From Acidaminococcus fermentans_A (lineage in GTDB: Bacteria > Bacillota > Negativicutes > Acidaminococcales > Acidaminococcaceae): a stretch of DNA of 64,000 nt. Below are positions 43,636-52,122 of this stretch, piece by piece. The position numbers were made by a program, and so were the translations under genes. Each line of letters opens with the position of its first letter. The first letter of the stretch is position 1. A model generated the notes under the pieces. That model did no database searches and was not told the DNA's origin. It saw only the letters and a program-made list of their open reading frames with translations. The stretch is from the NCBI RefSeq assembly GCF_052216985.1, contig NZ_JBQOUY010000012.1, forward strand, positions 1 to 64,000, read 5' to 3'.

Positions 43636-44633
43636 TGGGCTGGAAAACCGGCTGTCTGGTCTTATCCTTGGCGGCTTCCCTGATATTGGCTGGCTGTCAG
43701 AAGCAAAAGCCGCAAGGGGATCCTGGAGCACTGTCCGCTCAGGAACCGGCAGCTGCACAGGAGACCAAAGCCATCGCTCCGGGAGAAGGAAAGCAAGGCG
43801 CCCGCGTAGAATTTGTGACCCGGGAGCATAAGATGGAACGGATTTTGTTCAGCGGCGGCTATCTGCGCAGCCTGCCGGAAGAAAAGCCAGAAACCATCCT
43901 GCGGTCAGCTCCAGAAGGCGCGTTGGGGATGATCTTCGGCAAACGGGAAATCAATGGACTGGAATGGGCTAAAGTGGCGACTCGGGACGGCGTCACCGGC
44001 TGGTATACCGTACCCGCTCGAAAAGGGGCTCCGCCTGGAGAGAAAAGAGCAGCCTTGAGGATTACCCATGAAGGATACCAGAGTACCTATCCCCAGGTGA
44101 CTGGAGGGGTGTCTCCTGCAGTACAGGACCGGATCAACCAGGAACTGGGGAACTATATTTCCGTTTACCGGCATATCACCGGGCCCGTGGAAAGTGAACT
44201 TCGATGCCGGGTGACCTATAACCAGAATCATCTCCTGAGCCTGGTATTCCAGGGAAAATCGGTCCTGTATCGGAATTATCCAGTGGCTGAAGTGAACAAT
44301 CTGGCCAGTTGGACCCGCTTGAAGAAATATGCCTACGTATCGCCTCTCTTGGGCGGTGCGGACAGTGGCCTGCTCTTGGCCCAGAAAACAGATTTCCAGT
44401 ATGCTATGGTATTCGACTTGCACACGGGGAACCGGCTGACACTGGAATATTTCCTGGGCGGCGGAAAGGCGGAGGAACTCCAGGAGCGGGCAGCGGCCCT
44501 GGACCCTTGGGCGCGGATCCAGAACGACAATTTCTACATCGAGCCCCAGGGAAAGCTGATGGCTATGGCCTCCGTACCGAGGAAAGGAAGGGTGGAATTG
44601 GATCTGTCCGACCTGGTGATCAGGGATTTCTGA
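43632..44633 (+). CDS. Lipoprotein with SH3-like and DUF3298-type domains
   Basis: The 333-residue protein has a lipobox LAGC after a hydrophobic signal (about residues 7-22). After a low-complexity linker comes an SH3-like segment (about 80-130, NGLEWAKVATRDGVTGWYTV). A region resembling DUF4163/DUF3298 follows (about 140-330, YPQVTGGVSPAVQDRINQEL). Similar Firmicute proteins (RsiV/PdaC relatives) act in the envelope. It is co-translated with the upstream reductase-like gene. Confidence 0.75.
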   Translation: MMGWKTGCLVLSLAASLILAGCQKQKPQGDPGALSAQEPAAAQETKAIAPGEGKQGARVEFVTREHKMERILFSGGYLRSLPEEKPETILRSAPEGALGMIFGKREINGLEWAKVATRDGVTGWYTVPARKGAPPGEKRAALRITHEGYQSTYPQVTGGVSPAVQDRINQELGNYISVYRHITGPVESELRCRVTYNQNHLLSLVFQGKSVLYRNYPVAEVNNLASWTRLKKYAYVSPLLGGADSGLLLAQKTDFQYAMVFDLHTGNRLTLEYFLGGGKAEELQERAAALDPWARIQNDNFYIEPQGKLMAMASVPRKGRVELDLSDLVIRDF

Positions 44634-44664
44634 GGCTGCAAACTATGGATATGAGGTGAAAAAA

Positions 44665-45132
44665 ATGAACAAAAAAGTGCATTTCCATACCAACTTGGGA
44701 GATTTTACGGCTGAAGTGTTTGAGGACAAAGCCCCCAAAACTGCAGGGAATTTCTTGGAACTGGTGGAGAAGGGATTCTATGACGGGGTCATCTTCCATC
44801 GGGTCATCGATGATTTCATGATCCAGGGGGGAGATCCCACCGGTACCGGCATGGGCGGCCCCGGCTACACCATTGACGATGAATTCGGGGCCGGCCTGGC
44901 TCACAGCGGGGAAGGGATCCTGTCCATGGCCAATGCCGGTCCTAACACCGGAGGCAGCCAATTCTTCATCACCCTGGTGCCTACTCCTTGGCTGGATGGC
45001 CACCATGCCATCTTCGGGAAGATCGTGGAAGGGATGGATGTGGTCCACAAAATCGGTTCCACGCCTACTGATTTCGCGGACCGGCCGTTGGAAGATGTGG
45101 TGATGGAAAAGGTGGAAGTCGTAAAAGGATGA
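44665..45132 (+). CDS. Cyclophilin-type peptidyl-prolyl isomerase
   Basis: The 155-residue cytoplasmic protein folding enzyme has the cyclophilin signature FHRVIDDFMIQGGDPTGTG and GSQFFITL. There is no signal peptide. ATG 44665 follows GAGGTG; the upstream GTG lies in that site. The stop overlaps the next start by 4 bases. Confidence 0.95.
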   Translation: MNKKVHFHTNLGDFTAEVFEDKAPKTAGNFLELVEKGFYDGVIFHRVIDDFMIQGGDPTGTGMGGPGYTIDDEFGAGLAHSGEGILSMANAGPNTGGSQFFITLVPTPWLDGHHAIFGKIVEGMDVVHKIGSTPTDFADRPLEDVVMEKVEVVKG

Positions 45133-45398
45133 CCGCCTATGTCTATATGGTGCGCTGTGCCAACGGTGCCCTGTATACCGGCTGGACCAACGATCTGGCC
45201 CACCGGTTGGCTATGCATCGCAGCGGGTCCGGGGCGAAATACACCCGGGCCTTCAAGGCGGTGGATCTGGTCTATTATGAGGAACTGCCTGACAGGAAGA
45301 CTGCCCTTCAGCGGGAATATGCCCTGAAACAGTTGGCAAAAAAACAAAAAGAAGAGCTGGTCTGTCAATTTTCTCGAAAATCTTTGAAAATACCCTAA
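45129..45398 (+). CDS. GIY-YIG domain protein (UPF0213-like)
   Basis: The 89-residue small nuclease-fold protein begins AYVYMVRCANGALYTGWTNDL. The GIY-YIG core is the YVYMV...LYTGW pair with Arg in HRLAMH. The family is common as a single-domain protein of uncertain role, possibly DNA repair. Co-translated with cyclophilin. Confidence 0.9.
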   Translation: MTAYVYMVRCANGALYTGWTNDLAHRLAMHRSGSGAKYTRAFKAVDLVYYEELPDRKTALQREYALKQLAKKQKEELVCQFSRKSLKIP

Positions 45399-45426
45399 GT
45401 TATCTGTACTGTGGCAATTCTTTTGC

Positions 45427-45455
45427 TTGTAAAAGTCCAGGGGTTATGCTAGAAT
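45427..45455 (+). promoter_or_regulatory. Promoter of the cold-shock gene
   Basis: TTGTAA (45427-45432), a 17-base spacer and TAGAAT (45450-45455). About 90 bases of leader follow, which is usual for cold-shock genes, where the leader can act as a thermosensor. Confidence 0.65.
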
Positions 45456-45554
45456 GGAACACAGAAACAACGGACTTACTGAATGTTGAACTCACGCAGG
45501 TATCACATATAGTTGGATCGTTTTTCGCAATAATTTTTAGGAGGCCAAGTAAAG

Positions 45555-45752
45555 ATGACTGGCAAAGTTAAATGGTTTAATGCTGAAAAGGGTTATGGTT
45601 TCATTGAACGGGAAGATGGCGGCGATGTATTCGTTCATTTCTCCGCAATCCAGGGTGAAGGCTTCAAGACTCTGGAAGAAGGCCAGGCTGTAGAATTCGA
45701 CGTTGTCGAAGGCAACCGTGGTGAACAAGCTGCCAACGTTGTGAAACTGTAA
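45555..45752 (+). CDS. Cold-shock protein (CspA family)
   Basis: The 65-residue single cold-shock domain contains RNP1 KGYGFIE and RNP2 VFVHFS. It binds single-stranded RNA and DNA and acts as an RNA chaperone. TTAGGAGG precedes the start. Codon use is more biased (e.g. GTT, GGT) than in its neighbours, as in highly expressed genes. Confidence 0.96.
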   Translation: MTGKVKWFNAEKGYGFIEREDGGDVFVHFSAIQGEGFKTLEEGQAVEFDVVEGNRGEQAANVVKL

Positions 45753-45790
45753 GATATCGATATCTGCAAGGAACAACCAGCTTAACAAGA

Positions 45791-45822
45791 GGGGATATCG
45801 TAGAAACGGTATCTCCTTTTTT
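45791..45822 (+). terminator. Terminator after the cold-shock gene
   Basis: The GGGGATATCG/CGGTATCTCC stem has a short loop and is followed by a run of six Ts. Confidence 0.85.
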
Positions 45823-45858
45823 GTTGCGCTGTCCTGCAGGAAAAAGGAGATGGGGACG

Positions 45859-46614
45859 ATGATCGGATATGGCATGGAAAATAAGAGGGGTGTAATCAGC
45901 GGAGGGACGTCCGGTATCGGCCTGGCAGCTGCCCGGCTGCTGGTCCAGGATGGGGCTGCGGTCTATTTGGTGGGCCGGGACCCGGAACGGGGCAGGAAGG
46001 CGGTGGAAAGCTTGGCAGGACTGCCGGGAGAAGCCCGGTATATCCAGGGCGATGTAAGCACGGCGGAGGGCTGCCGGAAAATCGCAGCTTCCCTCCAGGA
46101 ACAGCATCTGGAACTGGATTTCCTGGTGAACAGTGCCGGAATCTACCTGGAAAAGCCTTTCCAGGATGTGACGGAAGAAGAGTACCGGCAGCTGATGGAT
46201 GTAAATGTGAAAGGTACCATTTTCCTGACCCAGGCTTTGCTGGACCTCTTTGCCCAGGACGGCCCTTCCATCGTGAATATCGCATCTGATGCAGCCCTGG
46301 AAGGGAATTACGGCTGCTGCCTCTATGCTGCTTCCAAAGGAGCCGTGGTGGCTTTTACGAAATCCCTGGCCCTGGACCTGGCGCCCTGGATCCGGGTGAA
46401 CTGCCTGTGCCCAGGCGACGTGGATACGCCTCTGGTGGAAAAACAGCTGGCGGAAGGGGGATATTCCCGGGAATCCATGGCGTCCGTCTATCCTATGGGG
46501 CGGATCGGGAAACCGGAAGAAGCGGCCCACATGATCTGTGCTGTCCTGTCTCCTATGAACGGTTTCATGACTGGAGCCATCGTTTCCGTGGACGGCGGCC
46601 TGACAGCCAAATAA
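45859..46614 (+). CDS. SDR-family oxidoreductase
   Basis: A classical short-chain dehydrogenase/reductase of about 251 residues. The cofactor motif is SGGTSGIGLAAARLL, with NSAG, and the catalytic YAASK (Tyr-x-x-x-Lys) plus LCPGDVDTPL. The C-terminus GAIVSVDGGLTAK is typical. ATG 45859 is nine bases from AAGGAG, whereas ATG 45850 abuts it. Substrate unknown. Eleven bases before brnQ, so likely co-transcribed. Confidence 0.92.
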   Translation: MIGYGMENKRGVISGGTSGIGLAAARLLVQDGAAVYLVGRDPERGRKAVESLAGLPGEARYIQGDVSTAEGCRKIAASLQEQHLELDFLVNSAGIYLEKPFQDVTEEEYRQLMDVNVKGTIFLTQALLDLFAQDGPSIVNIASDAALEGNYGCCLYAASKGAVVAFTKSLALDLAPWIRVNCLCPGDVDTPLVEKQLAEGGYSRESMASVYPMGRIGKPEEAAHMICAVLSPMNGFMTGAIVSVDGGLTAK

Positions 46615-46624
46615 GGAGGGGACC

Positions 46625-47968
46625 ATGGATCATAAACTGACTTCTGCAGAATATCTTTTTGTAGGTTCCATGCTGTTCGGGATGCTCTTTGGAGCCGGGA
46701 ACCTGATCTTTCCTGTACATATGGGCCAATTGGCCGGCTCTCATTTCTGGAGTGCCAATATCGGTTTCATTTCCACCGGGGTGCTGATGCCCTTCCTGGC
46801 CCTGATTGCTTTCGGCCTTTCTGGCAGCGGCAGCCTGGAAGAACTGGCCGGGAATGTGCATCCGATCTTTGCCCGGATCTTTACGGTGCTGCTGTATCTC
46901 ACCATCGGGCCGGCCTTTGCTCTGCCCCGGACGGCCACTGTTTCCTATCAGATCGGGATCGTACCCTTTGTCAACGGGAACCAGACACTTTTCTTGGCAG
47001 GGTTCACTTTCCTGTTCATGGCGGCAGCTCTGCTGTTCTCTCTGAAGCCGTCTAAATTGATCGTCTACATCGGGAAGTTCCTGAACCCGGTATTCCTGGC
47101 GTTCCTGGCCATCCTGGTGGCAGTAGCCCTGGCCCATCCCATGGGATCCATTGCCGGCGGAGTACCCCAGGGACCCTATGTGGACCATGCGTTCCTCACC
47201 GGGTTCAAGGAAGGGTACAATACCATGGATGTGCTGGCTATGCTGGCTTTTTCTGTGGTGGTGATCAATACCCTGAAGGAACTGGGGGTATCGGATGCCA
47301 AGACCATTTCCGTGGACCTGCTGAAGGTGGGGGTCATCGTGGTGTTCCTGATGGCCCTGATCTATACCCTGATCACCTGGCTGGGTACCTCCAGCTTGGG
47401 GCAGCTCACGGTATCCGCCAATGGAGGCATGGCACTGGCTCAGATCGCCCACAGCTATTTCGGACCGGTGGGAGGCATGCTGCTGGCAGCCATTGTGACC
47501 TTCGCCTGTCTGAAGACTGCCATCGGACTCATCACGTCCTGTGCCAATACCTTCTGTGACTTGTTCCCAGGGAGCCTGAGCTACAAGGCCTATTGTGTGC
47601 TCTTTGCAGGGATTTCCTTCCTGATCGGGAATGTGGGCCTCACCCAGATCATCGTGCTGGCCGTGCCCATCCTGATGTTCCTGTATCCCATGGCCATTAC
47701 TCTGATCCTGGCTTCCTTTGCTTCCGCCCTGCTGGGGAAGGACCGGCGGCTGTACAGGTGGCCCATGCTGCTGGCGGGACTGGCGGCCTTTGGGGATGCT
47801 CTCAGCGTCCTGCCCAAAGGGCTCCAGGCAACTGGGGCTGTCCAGGCTCTGCTGGGCTGCTACCACCAGCTGCCCCTGTTTTCCCTGGGGATGAGCTGGC
47901 TGCTGCCTACCCTGGCGGCTTTAGCTGCCGCCGTGGCCGTAGTGAAGTTCACTAGAACAAATCGGTGA
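46625..47968 (+). CDS. brnQ: Branched-chain amino acid cation symporter
   Basis: The 447-residue LIVCS-family transporter has twelve predicted membrane segments and the N-terminal signature GSMLFGMLFGAGNLIFPVHMG. It takes up Leu, Ile or Val with Na+ or H+. AAGGAGGGG precedes the ATG. It complements the two ilv operons in the same window, though 38 kb away. Confidence 0.94.
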   Translation: MDHKLTSAEYLFVGSMLFGMLFGAGNLIFPVHMGQLAGSHFWSANIGFISTGVLMPFLALIAFGLSGSGSLEELAGNVHPIFARIFTVLLYLTIGPAFALPRTATVSYQIGIVPFVNGNQTLFLAGFTFLFMAAALLFSLKPSKLIVYIGKFLNPVFLAFLAILVAVALAHPMGSIAGGVPQGPYVDHAFLTGFKEGYNTMDVLAMLAFSVVVINTLKELGVSDAKTISVDLLKVGVIVVFLMALIYTLITWLGTSSLGQLTVSANGGMALAQIAHSYFGPVGGMLLAAIVTFACLKTAIGLITSCANTFCDLFPGSLSYKAYCVLFAGISFLIGNVGLTQIIVLAVPILMFLYPMAITLILASFASALLGKDRRLYRWPMLLAGLAAFGDALSVLPKGLQATGAVQALLGCYHQLPLFSLGMSWLLPTLAALAAAVAVVKFTRTNR

Positions 47969-47972
47969 AATT

Positions 47973-48001
47973 TTGCGAAAAGGAAAGAAAAAGTGTATAA
48001 T
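47973..48001 (+). promoter_or_regulatory. Promoter of the outer-membrane barrel gene
   Basis: TTGCGA (47973-47978), a 17-base spacer and TATAAT (47996-48001). Confidence 0.7.
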
Positions 48002-48045
48002 GAAAAAATGATGAGTGTTTGAATCCATTGAAGGAGGGATTTCCC

Positions 48046-48654
48046 ATGAAAAAAATGATGATGGCCACTGCAGTGCTGAGCCTGCTGCCTTTGACCGTGG
48101 CCTGTGCTTCTCCCCTGGCCAAGATTGCTCCTGGCGCTGCAAAGATCGATGCCAACGTCACGGTGGGCAATACTCTCAAATGGAAACAGGACGGGAAGAC
48201 TACGGACTTCGGCGGTGATTCCCGGTATCGGGTAGGCGGCACCGTAGGGATCGCTGACAACCTGGGCCTGGACTACCGGTATGCGGCCCATGAGGGGGAT
48301 CATGATGCCTCCGCCCAGTCCCATCAGGTCAGCTTGGTCTACCAGTTCAATCCCTATCTCTATGGGTTTGGGGGCTATGTACGGAATCGGCTGAAACAGC
48401 ATGGCTACCATGATAACAACAGCGGATATCAGGTGGGGGCCATCGGTCGGCTGCCCATTACGGACAAGACCACCGGCTGGGCCAAATTTGGCACCGGCGA
48501 CAACATCACCCAGTACGAACTGGGCGTAGGCTATGCCTTTACCGACAACTGGGAAGCCAACGTATCCTACAACGACAGCAAGTACAAAGATTTCAAGGGC
48601 GACATCGATGCCAAGACCCATGAAGTGAATGTGGGGGTTTCGTATAAGTTTTAA
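48046..48654 (+). CDS. Small outer-membrane beta-barrel (porin-like) protein
   Basis: The 202-residue protein has a signal peptide (about 1-20, KKMMMATAVLSLLPLTVAC). The remainder is rich in alternating aromatic/polar strands (LGLDYRYAAHEGDHD, LGVGYAFTDNWEANVSYND) and ends with VGVSYKF, whose terminal Phe is the usual barrel-assembly signal. Eight to ten strands are likely. A cysteine near the signal end is probably not lipidated. AAGGAGGG supports ATG 48046. Confidence 0.85.
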   Translation: MKKMMMATAVLSLLPLTVACASPLAKIAPGAAKIDANVTVGNTLKWKQDGKTTDFGGDSRYRVGGTVGIADNLGLDYRYAAHEGDHDASAQSHQVSLVYQFNPYLYGFGGYVRNRLKQHGYHDNNSGYQVGAIGRLPITDKTTGWAKFGTGDNITQYELGVGYAFTDNWEANVSYNDSKYKDFKGDIDAKTHEVNVGVSYKF

Positions 48655-48658
48655 TAGA

Positions 48659-48690
48659 GGGGGGTGTGAAAAATCACACCCCCCTTTTTT
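48659..48690. terminator. Terminator after the barrel gene
   Basis: GGGGGGTGTGA and TCACACCCCCC arms are followed by a T-run. The stem is shared with hairpin 2 at 49355-49378 and 61464-61489. Confidence 0.88.
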
Positions 48691-48693
48691 GAC

Positions 48694-49026
48694 ATTTTCT
48701 CCACCGCATGGAGCAGCTGGGTCCTGTTTTTTACCTGGAACCGCTGGTAGAGCAGGCTCAGCTGTTTTTTGACGGTGATTTCCGCCACGTTCAGCTCCTA
48801 GGCGATTTCCGTGTTGGTCCGGCCTTCTTTCACCCGCCGGATCACCAGCTTTTCCCGGGCCGTGAAAGAGGCTTCCTTTAACGGGCGGCCTTTGGACGGG
48901 GTGAGGGAATAGGAATGGACCACCTGCAGGAAATCGGCGAAATTCCGGCTGCTGGGTGGCTTTCACCAGCAGGGGGCTCAGCAGGGACTGGTGCTCCACT
49001 TTGTCCAGATTTCCTGATGAAAGCAA
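48694..49026 (-). pseudogene. Decayed LuxR-type regulator fragment
   Basis: On the minus strand a C-terminal LuxR/GerE helix-turn-helix is readable: SFTAREKLVIRRVKEGRTN, then TEIA, a TAG stop (48800-48798), then ELNVAEITVKKQL and LYQRFQVKNRTQLL. Upstream, LLSPLLVKATQQPEF is in another frame. An extra T in GAATTTCGCC near 48939-48943 would restore the join to ADFLQVVHSYSLTPSKG. The N-terminal domains are absent, because the tRNA promoter begins at 49037. It is a relic with at least two lesions. Confidence 0.82.
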
Positions 49027-49036
49027 GAGTGTATCT

Positions 49037-49065
49037 TGCGTCCGGGGGCAGCAATTGTTATAATA
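49037..49065 (+). promoter_or_regulatory. tRNA-Arg promoter
   Basis: TTGCGT (49037-49042), a 17-base spacer and TATAAT (49060-49065), 12 bases before the tRNA. Confidence 0.75.
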
Positions 49066-49076
49066 ATCTTGTTGTG

Positions 49077-49152
49077 CGGTTGTAGCTCAGTTGGATAGAG
49101 CATCTGCCTCCTAAGCAGAGGGTCGCGCGTTCGACTCGCGCCAATCGCACCA
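49077..49152 (+). tRNA. tRNA-Arg (anticodon CCT)
   Basis: A complete cloverleaf of 76 bases including encoded CCA. The acceptor GCGGTTG pairs with CAATCGC (one G-T). The D-arm starts TAGCTCAGTTGGATAGAGC. The anticodon stem TCTGC/GCAGA encloses CTCCTAA, anticodon CCT reading AGG. The T-loop is TTCGACT. Adjacent sequence is a relic and a repeat module; no integrase is seen. Confidence 0.97.
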
Positions 49153-49165
49153 GATGATAAAAAAA

Positions 49166-49378
49166 GGGGCTGTTGCACGTTCTGTGCAACAGCCCCTTTG
49201 GTCGCGGGTCGCGAGTCGTAAGTCGCGGGCTTGTTGGTGGAGCCCCAAAATCCGGTTTTCTGGACTTCTGTCGATTTTACCTTATCATTCTATAGAAAAA
49301 GAAGAACTGATTTAAACGTCCAGGCTCGCGCCCCGTGACTCTCAGCCCGTGACAGGGGGTGTGAATTTTCACACCCCC
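49166..49378. repeat. Long nested-palindrome intergenic module, copy F
   Basis: Hairpin 1 (49166-49196) has 13-bp arms GGGGCTGTTGCAC/GTGCAACAGCCCC. The left arm (49201-49230) starts GTCGCGGGTCGCGAGTCG. An AT-rich core contains AAAATC-C-GGTTTT. The right arm (49323-49353) is partly complementary to the left, including G-T pairs. Hairpin 2 (49355-49378) is the palindrome GGGGGTGTGAA/TTCACACCCCC with T-runs. It terminates the tRNA on one side and minus-strand aspA on the other. No gene lies within. Confidence 0.8.
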
Positions 49379-49385
49379 TTTTCTT

Positions 49386-50789
49386 TTATCTTGCCACCGG
49401 CGTAGTCATTTTATAAGGATCCAGGACTTGTTCCAGCTGCTTATCAGAAAGATAATGCTGCTGCCGGGCCAGTTCCACCACAGGGATGTTCTTGGCCAGG
49501 GATTCCTTGGCCAGTTTGGTGGCTTTTACATACCCGATATAAGGACTCAGAGCTGTGACGATCCCGGCGCTCATCTTCAGCAGATGCTGGCAGTGTTCCT
49601 TGTTGGCTGTGATGCCCTCTACACAGTTGATCCGCAGGGTATCTGCTGCTTCCCGGAGGATATCGATGCTCTGGAACAGAGAGTAGAAGATCACCGGCTC
49701 GAAGGCGTTCAATTCCAGCTGTCCGGCTTCTACGGCCATGGCGATACAGGTATCGTTGCCCACGATCCGGAAGGCTACCTGGCTGACCACTTCCGGGATC
49801 ACCGGATTCACTTTGCCGGGCATGATGGAAGATCCGTTCTGCTTGGCCGGGAGGGTGATTTCTTCCAGGCCGGTCCGAGGTCCAGAAGACATGAGCCGCA
49901 GATCATTGGAAATCTTGGAAAGAGCGATGGCGCAGTCCTTCAGGCTGCCGGAAACCGAAGCGAAGCTGTCGATATTCTGGGTGGCATCGATCAGATCCGC
50001 TGCCTGGGTAAAAGAAAAGCCGGTCAGCTGAGAAAGATCTGCTGCAATATGGTGGGAATAGGAGGGATCTGCATTGACTCCAGTGCCGATGGCTGTACCG
50101 CCCATATTGATTTCTGTCATCTCTCTGGCTGCCGACTGGATCCGTCGGAGGCCCCGGTCCATGGCCGTAGCATACGCCTTGAATTCTTGGCCTAAACGGA
50201 TGGGGACAGCGTCCTGGAGCTGGGTCCGGCCCATTTTCAAGATAGAGTCGAATTCTACCCCTTTCTGGGCAAAGGCTTCTTTCAGGGCTTTCAGGCTCTT
50301 GTAAAGATCTTCCAGCAGGAAGAGGACGGTCAGTTTTCCGGCTGTGGGGATCACATCGTTGGTGGACTGGCCCCGGTTCACATCATCGTTGGGATGGATC
50401 AAGGTGTAATCGCCTTTTTTGCCCCCTAAAAGTTCGATGGCGATGTTGGCGATCACTTCATTGGCATTCATATTGAGAGAGGTGCCGGCTCCGCCCTGGA
50501 TAGGATCCAGGATGAACTGATCCTGATATTTTCCTTCCAGGAGCTGGTCGCAGGCTGCCATGATGGCGTCGGCTGCAGCAGGCTGCAATGTGCCAGCCCG
50601 CCGATTGGCCATCGCACAGGCTTTTTTGATGTAAGCCAGGCTTCGGATCATGGTCGGATGAGTGGATTGCCCGGTAATATGGAAATTTTCATGGGCACGG
50701 AGAGACTGCACCCCATAATAGGCGTCTCCGGGGACGTATTTCTTACCGATGGAATCACTTTCCAAACGTTCGAATTTTTGCTGACTCAT
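49386..50789 (-). CDS. aspA: Aspartate ammonia-lyase
   Basis: The 467-residue enzyme of the fumarase/aspartase superfamily deaminates aspartate to fumarate. The N-terminus (YVPGDAYYGVQSLRAHENF) favours aspartase over fumarase. The superfamily signature GSSIMPGKVNPVIPE with the catalytic loop Ser is present. TAQ-type and HPNDDVNRGQSTND substrate segments are intact. AAGGAGG precedes the ATG. It fits an amino-acid fermenter. Confidence 0.94.
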   Translation of the reverse strand: MSQQKFERLESDSIGKKYVPGDAYYGVQSLRAHENFHITGQSTHPTMIRSLAYIKKACAMANRRAGTLQPAAADAIMAACDQLLEGKYQDQFILDPIQGGAGTSLNMNANEVIANIAIELLGGKKGDYTLIHPNDDVNRGQSTNDVIPTAGKLTVLFLLEDLYKSLKALKEAFAQKGVEFDSILKMGRTQLQDAVPIRLGQEFKAYATAMDRGLRRIQSAAREMTEINMGGTAIGTGVNADPSYSHHIAADLSQLTGFSFTQAADLIDATQNIDSFASVSGSLKDCAIALSKISNDLRLMSSGPRTGLEEITLPAKQNGSSIMPGKVNPVIPEVVSQVAFRIVGNDTCIAMAVEAGQLELNAFEPVIFYSLFQSIDILREAADTLRINCVEGITANKEHCQHLLKMSAGIVTALSPYIGYVKATKLAKESLAKNIPVVELARQQHYLSDKQLEQVLDPYKMTTPVAR

Positions 50790-51074
50790 TGCCTATTTCC
50801 TCCTTGAAAATTATTTCATGACCTTATTATAAATTTTTTACCGAACAATCAAGCGCTAAACTTAAATAGCGTTCAAAAATATTGGACAGAGATCGCTGCC
50901 TGGATGACAGATGTCCGTAAAAATCGATACACCGTCTTTGGAGGCAGCCGGGTATCCGTTCGAAAAGTGTCAGATTTACCTGTTTTTCTCTTCCCTTCTC
51001 TGCTGGTATACTATATACTTATCTTATTGTATTTTCTAAAAAGACGTTCGGGATAAGTTGTTTTAGGGGGAGTC
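50790..51074. other. Divergent intergenic region between aspA and lrgA-like gene
   Basis: This gap of 285 bases has a minus-strand TATAAT (50826-50831) without a clear -35, for aspA, and plus-strand TATACT-like hexamers near 51008-51020 for the lrgA-like gene. I recognise no gene, hairpin or operator in the rest. Confidence 0.5.
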
Positions 51075-51443
51075 ATGAATATCGTTATGGAATTGGCGCT
51101 GATTTTCGGCGTCTGTCTGATCGGCATCGGGATTGCGTCCCTGCTGCCCTTTATGGTGCCTTATAGTGTCATCAGCCTGCTGGTACTGACCTTTCTGCTG
51201 TATCGGAAGATCCTGCGGCCGGAACAGATCAAAGATGCCGGAAACTTTTTCATCAAGAATATGGGGATCTTCTTTGTTCCTGCTGTGGTGGGGACCATGG
51301 AATATGTGGAGACCCTGGCAAACTATCTGATCCCTTTCCTGGTGATCACGCTGGTGACTACACCTTTGGTGTATTGTATTGCTGGCTGGAGTGTCCAGCT
51401 CTGCCTGAAATTCCGTCGGAAGAAAGGAGCTTCCCATGCCTGA
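51075..51443 (+). CDS. LrgA/CidA-family holin-like membrane protein
   Basis: The 122-residue protein with four predicted membrane helices has the CidA/LrgA motif VPYSVISLLVLTFLL followed by FFIKNMGIFFVPAVVGTM. The family is linked to murein hydrolase export, pyruvate or glycolate transport and lysis control, by work in Staphylococcus and Bacillus. GGGGGAG precedes the ATG. It overlaps the next gene by 8 bases. Confidence 0.9.
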   Translation: MNIVMELALIFGVCLIGIGIASLLPFMVPYSVISLLVLTFLLYRKILRPEQIKDAGNFFIKNMGIFFVPAVVGTMEYVETLANYLIPFLVITLVTTPLVYCIAGWSVQLCLKFRRKKGASHA

Positions 51444-52119
51444 GGCTTTTACCCGTACTCCGTTTTTTGCTTTGACCCTGATCTTCATCTGCTGGGTGCT
51501 GGGAGTGAAATTCCAGAAAAAGACAGGCTGGCTGCTTTGCAATCCTGTGCTGACTTCCTCCTTGATGATCGTGGTGATTTTGACCGTTACAGGCATCCCG
51601 CTGAAACACTTCAATGTAGGCGGGTCCATGATCACCATGCTCCTGGGACCGGCTACCGCTGTACTGGCTCTCAATATCTACCAGCAGCGGAAAGTGCTCC
51701 AGGAAAATTTCCTGCCCATCCTAGTGGGCTGTACGGTGGGAAGTTTGGGAAGCATCATAGCGGCCTTGGCACTCTGTCACTTGTTCCAGACCAATTCCGT
51801 CTTCTCTGCCTCTATGCTGCCTAAAAGCGTCACTACGGCCATCGCTCTGGGGATCTCGGAAAACGGGGGCGGCATTCCTGGTATCACTGCCGGAGCCGTG
51901 GTGCTCACCGGCATCGAAGGGGCGGTGCTGGCTCCCTTTTTGAGCCGCTTGTTCCATATTACGGATCCGGTGGCGGAAGGGGTGGCCATCGGGGCATGCA
52001 GCCACGCTGTCGGGACCAGCAAAGCACTGGAAATCGGGAAGATCCAAGGGGCCATGAGTTCCATTTCCCTCTGCGTCTGCGGCATTATTACCACAGCATT
52101 GGCACTGTTCTTTATGTGA
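51436..52119 (+). CDS. LrgB/CidB-family membrane protein
   Basis: The 227-residue membrane protein is the standard partner of LrgA/CidA. Typical segments are LPKSVTTAIALGISENGGG and AIGACSHAVGTSKALEIG near the C-terminus. The overlap with the upstream gene implies co-translation. Confidence 0.92.
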   Translation: MPEAFTRTPFFALTLIFICWVLGVKFQKKTGWLLCNPVLTSSLMIVVILTVTGIPLKHFNVGGSMITMLLGPATAVLALNIYQQRKVLQENFLPILVGCTVGSLGSIIAALALCHLFQTNSVFSASMLPKSVTTAIALGISENGGGIPGITAGAVVLTGIEGAVLAPFLSRLFHITDPVAEGVAIGACSHAVGTSKALEIGKIQGAMSSISLCVCGIITTALALFFM

Positions 52120-52122
52120 AAG

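Noticed and set aside
48798..48800. TAG read as pyrrolysine or a recoded codon in the LuxR-like frame
   Set aside because: A second lesion (frameshift) and loss of the N-terminal domains point to decay, and there is no sign of recoding elsewhere.
49037..49378. Integration site of a mobile element at tRNA-Arg
   Set aside because: No integrase, no duplicated tRNA 3' end and no insertion sequence are visible; the neighbouring repeat belongs to the intergenic module family.
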